Assembly (NCBI GenBank): GCA_965263065.1
Contig: CBDHGH010000003.1
Span: forward strand, 1,364,001-1,428,000
Origin: TK10-74A sp965263065
GTDB taxonomy: Bacteria > Chloroflexota > Dehalococcoidia > Bin125
Length of the DNA stretch: 64,000 bases
Reading direction: 5' to 3'
Position 1 is the stretch's first letter. Every line of letters starts with the position of its first letter. This document shows, piece after piece, positions 62,101-64,000 of the stretch. The position numbers and the translations under genes are program-made. Below the pieces are notes generated by a model. That model saw only the letters and a program-made list of their open reading frames with translations. It was not told where the DNA came from and searched no databases.

Positions 62101-64000
62101 TCACCGTGATCGTGTCGTCCGTCACCTCGTCGGCGTCGCCATTGTCGTTCTTGCCGTCGCGGACCGACACCGTGGCCGTGTAGCTGGCTTTGGTTTCGTG
62201 GTCCAAGTCGGCCTTGGTCCGCAGCTGGCCGGACGACGCGTCAATGTCGAAGGACTCCGCGCTGGTGGCATCCAGCGAGTAGGTCAAGGTGTCGTTCTCG
62301 GTGTCGCTGGCCGCGACCGGCCCGCCGATGTCCACGCCCGTGGGGGTGTTCTCGTCCACGCCGCGCGTCGTGGTCTCGCCCTCGTCGAAGGCCGGCGGCG
62401 TGTTGGGCGCGCGCGTCACCGTTATCATGCGGGTGTGCGTGGGGGTGTTGTCCGCAGGGGTGACCTCGATGGTGATCACGTTCGGCCCCACGTCGAGCGG
62501 CACCGGGTCTCCGCTCGCGTAGCTGTCCATGCCGTTCATGATGGTGACGGTGTCGCTGCTGTTGTACAAGCTCGCCGTCACCGTCGTGGAGGTCACGGTG
62601 TGGGCCGCGGTGGCGGCGAGGACGTCATCGGGTAAGACCGGCACGACGAGCGTCACGCCGGTCAACGTCACTGAGATGAGTGTGCAGAACGGCAGCCCCA
62701 GGCCGGGGGTGTCGCCATCGTCATCGGTGTCGCCGTCGTCGTTCGCGTCCACCGCGATGAAGTCGTGGGCCGGGAGGCTGTTATAGTCCTCGGCGGTCAC
62801 GAGGTAGCGCAACCCGTTGGGCACGCATCTGGTCAAGGCATTGCCCGCGAACCGTGTGACCTGCAGTCCGGTGATCTGGCCGATCACCCACACCGGGATC
62901 GGCCCGCTGAGCTGGTTGTTGTCCAGGTACAGGAAATCCAGCAGGAAGATGTCGCCCAGCTCCTCCGGGATGGCCCCCGTCAACCGGTTCTCGCCGAGAT
63001 TCAGGGTTGTCAGGCTGAGGAGGCTGCTCAGCGAGTCCGGGATCGTTCCGCTCAACTGGTTGTCGCGGAGATTCAGGGTCATCAGGCCGATGAGGGCGCT
63101 CAGGTCGGGGATCGTCCCGCTCAACTGGTTATCGCTGAGGTCCAGCGTGATCAGGTTGCTGAGCGTGCCCAAGTCGGCCGGTAAGGTTCCGCGCAAATTG
63201 TTGCCAGAAAGGTCCAGGTCGGTGACGTTCTCGCTGCCATCCGCCGTGACGCCGAACCAATCGTTAAGGGGCTCATTGCTCCCCCAGTTGTCCTTGTTTG
63301 TCCAGCTGGCGCCGCCCGTACTGTTGTACAGGGCGATCAGCGTGGCCCGGTCCACGCCCTCGCGGAATACCGTCACGGTGTAGGTCAGCGTGGGGGTGCC
63401 GTCCGTCGGGGTGACCGTGACGGTGATCTCGTTCGACCCCACGGCGAGGGGCACATCGGCGTCGTTCCCGTACGAGGACGTGCCTTTCCGGATAGACACG
63501 GGGTCGCTGACGCCGGAGGCCAAATCCACATTCACCTTTATAGATTCCCGGGAGTTCTCCACGGAGGTGGTATAGGCCGCGGTGGCGGCGTCCCAGAGCG
63601 GATCAAGGACCGCGAAGTAGTACTGTGGAGGGGCTGGCAGCTGGGGGGTTAGGTCGTACAAGCTCAGCTCGTGGACCAAGCAGAACGGCAGCCCCAGGCC
63701 GATGGTGTCTTCCACCTCATCGAAGTCGCCGTCGCCGTTTGCGTCCACCGCGATGAAGTCCTGGGCCGGCAGGTCTATAAGCCGGCCCCCGAAGTCCACG
63801 AGGGCCTCGACGTCCAGGAGATGGCGCAACCCGAGGGGCACGCACCCGGTCAACGAAGGGTTGCCTTCGCTGTCCGTATTGCTCGCGAAGCGTGAGGCAC
63901 GCAGGCCGGTGAGGCTGCCCAGCGCGGCCGGGAAGTCCCCGCTCAAGTGGTTCTCGTGAAGGAACAGGAACTCCAGGCTGGTGAGGCTGCCCAGCTCCAC
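59192..64000 (-). CDS. Large secreted LRR/cadherin protein with the shared C-terminal tail, 5' end outside the window
   Basis: The last 1602 residues. Order: leucine-rich repeats at the window edge (LTSLEFLFLHENHLSGDFP), a cadherin-like beta-sandwich, a second LRR block of about six repeats (LSNLITLDLSDNQLSGTIP; about residues 235-400), another beta-sandwich (LYNSSDTVTIMNGMDSYASG), then five cadherin-type repeats (RSVDENTPPGVNIGEPVAAT, LTYSLDA.S..SFDI), a Gly-rich hinge (GGGGGGFSAGPG) and the tail with two modules (VVVWDGADGASIPDALG, VVWRGADGAGIAEAFGADVF). EF-hand-like DANGDGDFDE and DANDDGDTDDDGD loops suggest calcium binding. A surface adhesin or matrix protein is likely; no enzyme domain is seen in this part. 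Confidence 0.85.
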   Translation of the reverse strand: MELGSLTSLEFLFLHENHLSGDFPAALGSLTGLRASRFASNTDSEGNPSLTGCVPLGLRHLLDVEALVDFGGRLIDLPAQDFIAVDANGDGDFDEVEDTIGLGLPFCLVHELSLYDLTPQLPAPPQYYFAVLDPLWDAATAAYTTSVENSRESIKVNVDLASGVSDPVSIRKGTSSYGNDADVPLAVGSNEITVTVTPTDGTPTLTYTVTVFREGVDRATLIALYNSTGGASWTNKDNWGSNEPLNDWFGVTADGSENVTDLDLSGNNLRGTLPADLGTLSNLITLDLSDNQLSGTIPDLSALIGLMTLNLRDNQLSGTIPDSLSSLLSLTTLNLGENRLTGAIPEELGDIFLLDFLYLDNNQLSGPIPVWVIGQITGLQVTRFAGNALTRCVPNGLRYLVTAEDYNSLPAHDFIAVDANDDGDTDDDGDTPGLGLPFCTLISVTLTGVTLVVPVLPDDVLAATAAHTVTSTTVTASLYNSSDTVTIMNGMDSYASGDPVPLDVGPNVITIEVTPADNTPTHTRMITVTRAPNTPPAFDEGETTTRGVDENTPTGVDIGGPVAASDTENDTLTYSLDATSAESFDIDASSGQLRTKADLDHETKASYTATVSVRDGKNDNGDADEVTDDTITVTILVADLNDAPEFPIGETDTRSVDEKTVAGEDIGAPVSATDDDGDTLTYTLDVSSRASFDIVSTTGQLQTKAALDYETGTNSYTVTVTATDPLGAGDTIMVSITVNNVDEKGRVTLSTTQPIEGRPVIAMVDDPDRVTAGSVTWSWRRAPTRTALGTIISGATSDSYTPVTADELSFLRTTASYTDGEGSDKSAYLVSTNRVQPAPVGPNEPPEFPPTETGLRSVDENTPPGVNIGEPVAATDADDDTLTYSLDAPNLASFDIVSATGQLQTKAALDYESGPTSHTVYLTATDTAGEENGIFVTITVNNVDEAGTVTLSSLQPLVAIPLTATLADPDRVSSNVTWSWTRSPNGASDWTLISGADSASYTPVAGDVADYLQATATYTDEEGPTKSAQAISANAVEVGPGRNAPVFTEASPATRSVTRNTPAGRNIGAPVSATDADNDALTYSLGGRDQDAFDIDTSSGQLLTKVVLTGALRTIYEVIVSVRDGKDDQGMPEADPQVDATTEVTINVTTPRRSGGGGGGFSAGPGEIQLVVTAAVVGEEAPAGQRFAFAFNCTPPEGQPPATWTFSLGAGQASGRFAPGEIPCTLTVTDDGGADAVDGLFTDRVLGEENLRIVVTFTYGIVTTAVDPTMETVVEEGGISLTIPEGSRDAPYAVLLETAAESCEGALDLEGEVITCFTVTVFDADGAEETDVTLLVPATTTITLDAVRVEELGGIEGVRAARERGELRMLQRDDAESPWEELPFTVEESDEGGVEIVVSVQAFSDFALATATPRLQTIALYAEWTVVVWDGADGASIPDALGGLGASAGGSDVSAQVGVIYQWVAETQTWRSHRPGAPPIVIAFDTFTRGASYWIRSSEAVEWTVVGGPLEPPAAEPTRLHSRWTEVVWRGADGAGIAEAFGADVFPQVEVIYRWLAETQTWGSFRPGVPAFLNAFDTFATGGSYWIAVAEEVEWMVGGDGG

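Noticed and set aside
1..64000. CRISPR arrays, complete tRNA or rRNA genes, riboswitches
   Set aside because: None found on reading both strands; all tRNA-like sequences lack a 5' half.

Overview
The window is about two-thirds G+C and reads like a secretome-rich, catabolic bacterium of the Chloroflexota (SAR202 / Dehalococcoidia-like) type. The evidence is indirect: Tat-type solute-binding proteins with alanine-rich linkers, several SDRs, PhyH, CMD and VOC enzymes, hydantoinase and amidase pieces, and giant secreted cadherin/FN3 proteins sharing one C-terminal tail. No ribosomal or other taxonomic marker is present, so this is inference. No complete tRNA, rRNA or CRISPR array was seen.

Layout. 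0-5.7 kb: the start of a solute-binding protein gene, a SulP transporter with an in-frame internal deletion, a 39-aa ORF, a sodium:solute symporter and a broken NCS2 permease. 5.7-15.3 kb: a conserved hypothetical gene, a hicAB pair with frameshifted toxin, a class III aminotransferase, a coiled-coil lipoprotein, a two-gene AAA ATPase / nuclease-like operon, a YbaY-like lipoprotein, a VOC protein, a vapBC locus reduced to the antitoxin plus 22 toxin codons, and an SDR. 15.3-24.5 kb: a hydroxyisobutyrate-dehydrogenase-like gene, a peptide-type ABC importer (binding protein and two permeases, no ATPases), then PhyH, SDR, aldo/keto reductase, VOC and CMD genes that look like one degradative cluster. 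25-35.6 kb: a separately encoded prodomain-like protein, a 2847-aa protein carrying a subtilisin domain and a PQQ-sugar-dehydrogenase-like propeller, and a DUF429 gene with a frameshifted end. 35.7-43.4 kb: a second CMD copy and mostly broken genes (SDRs, amidase, hsdS, hydantoinase B, a solute-binding leader) around an intact Shedu-like nuclease and a Gfo/Idh/MocA gene. 43.5-64 kb: a Crp-type regulator, a small Cys-rich protein, a tail fragment, a thioester-less alpha-2-macroglobulin, a truncated tyrosine recombinase, addB-addA, and the C-terminal 1600 residues of an LRR/cadherin protein.

Two themes stand out. First, at least six degenerate copies of the 3' end of a tRNA-Gly gene (about 15.35, 16.46, 25.03, 35.68, 43.55 and 45.63 kb), all in one orientation, lie at the edges of these blocks, and two recombinase C-terminal remnants occur. 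This looks like repeated integration and decay at tRNA-derived attachment sites. Second, more than a dozen genes are truncated, frameshifted or internally deleted. Some lesions are single-base changes in G or C runs, so sequencing error must be excluded before all of them are called pseudogenes.
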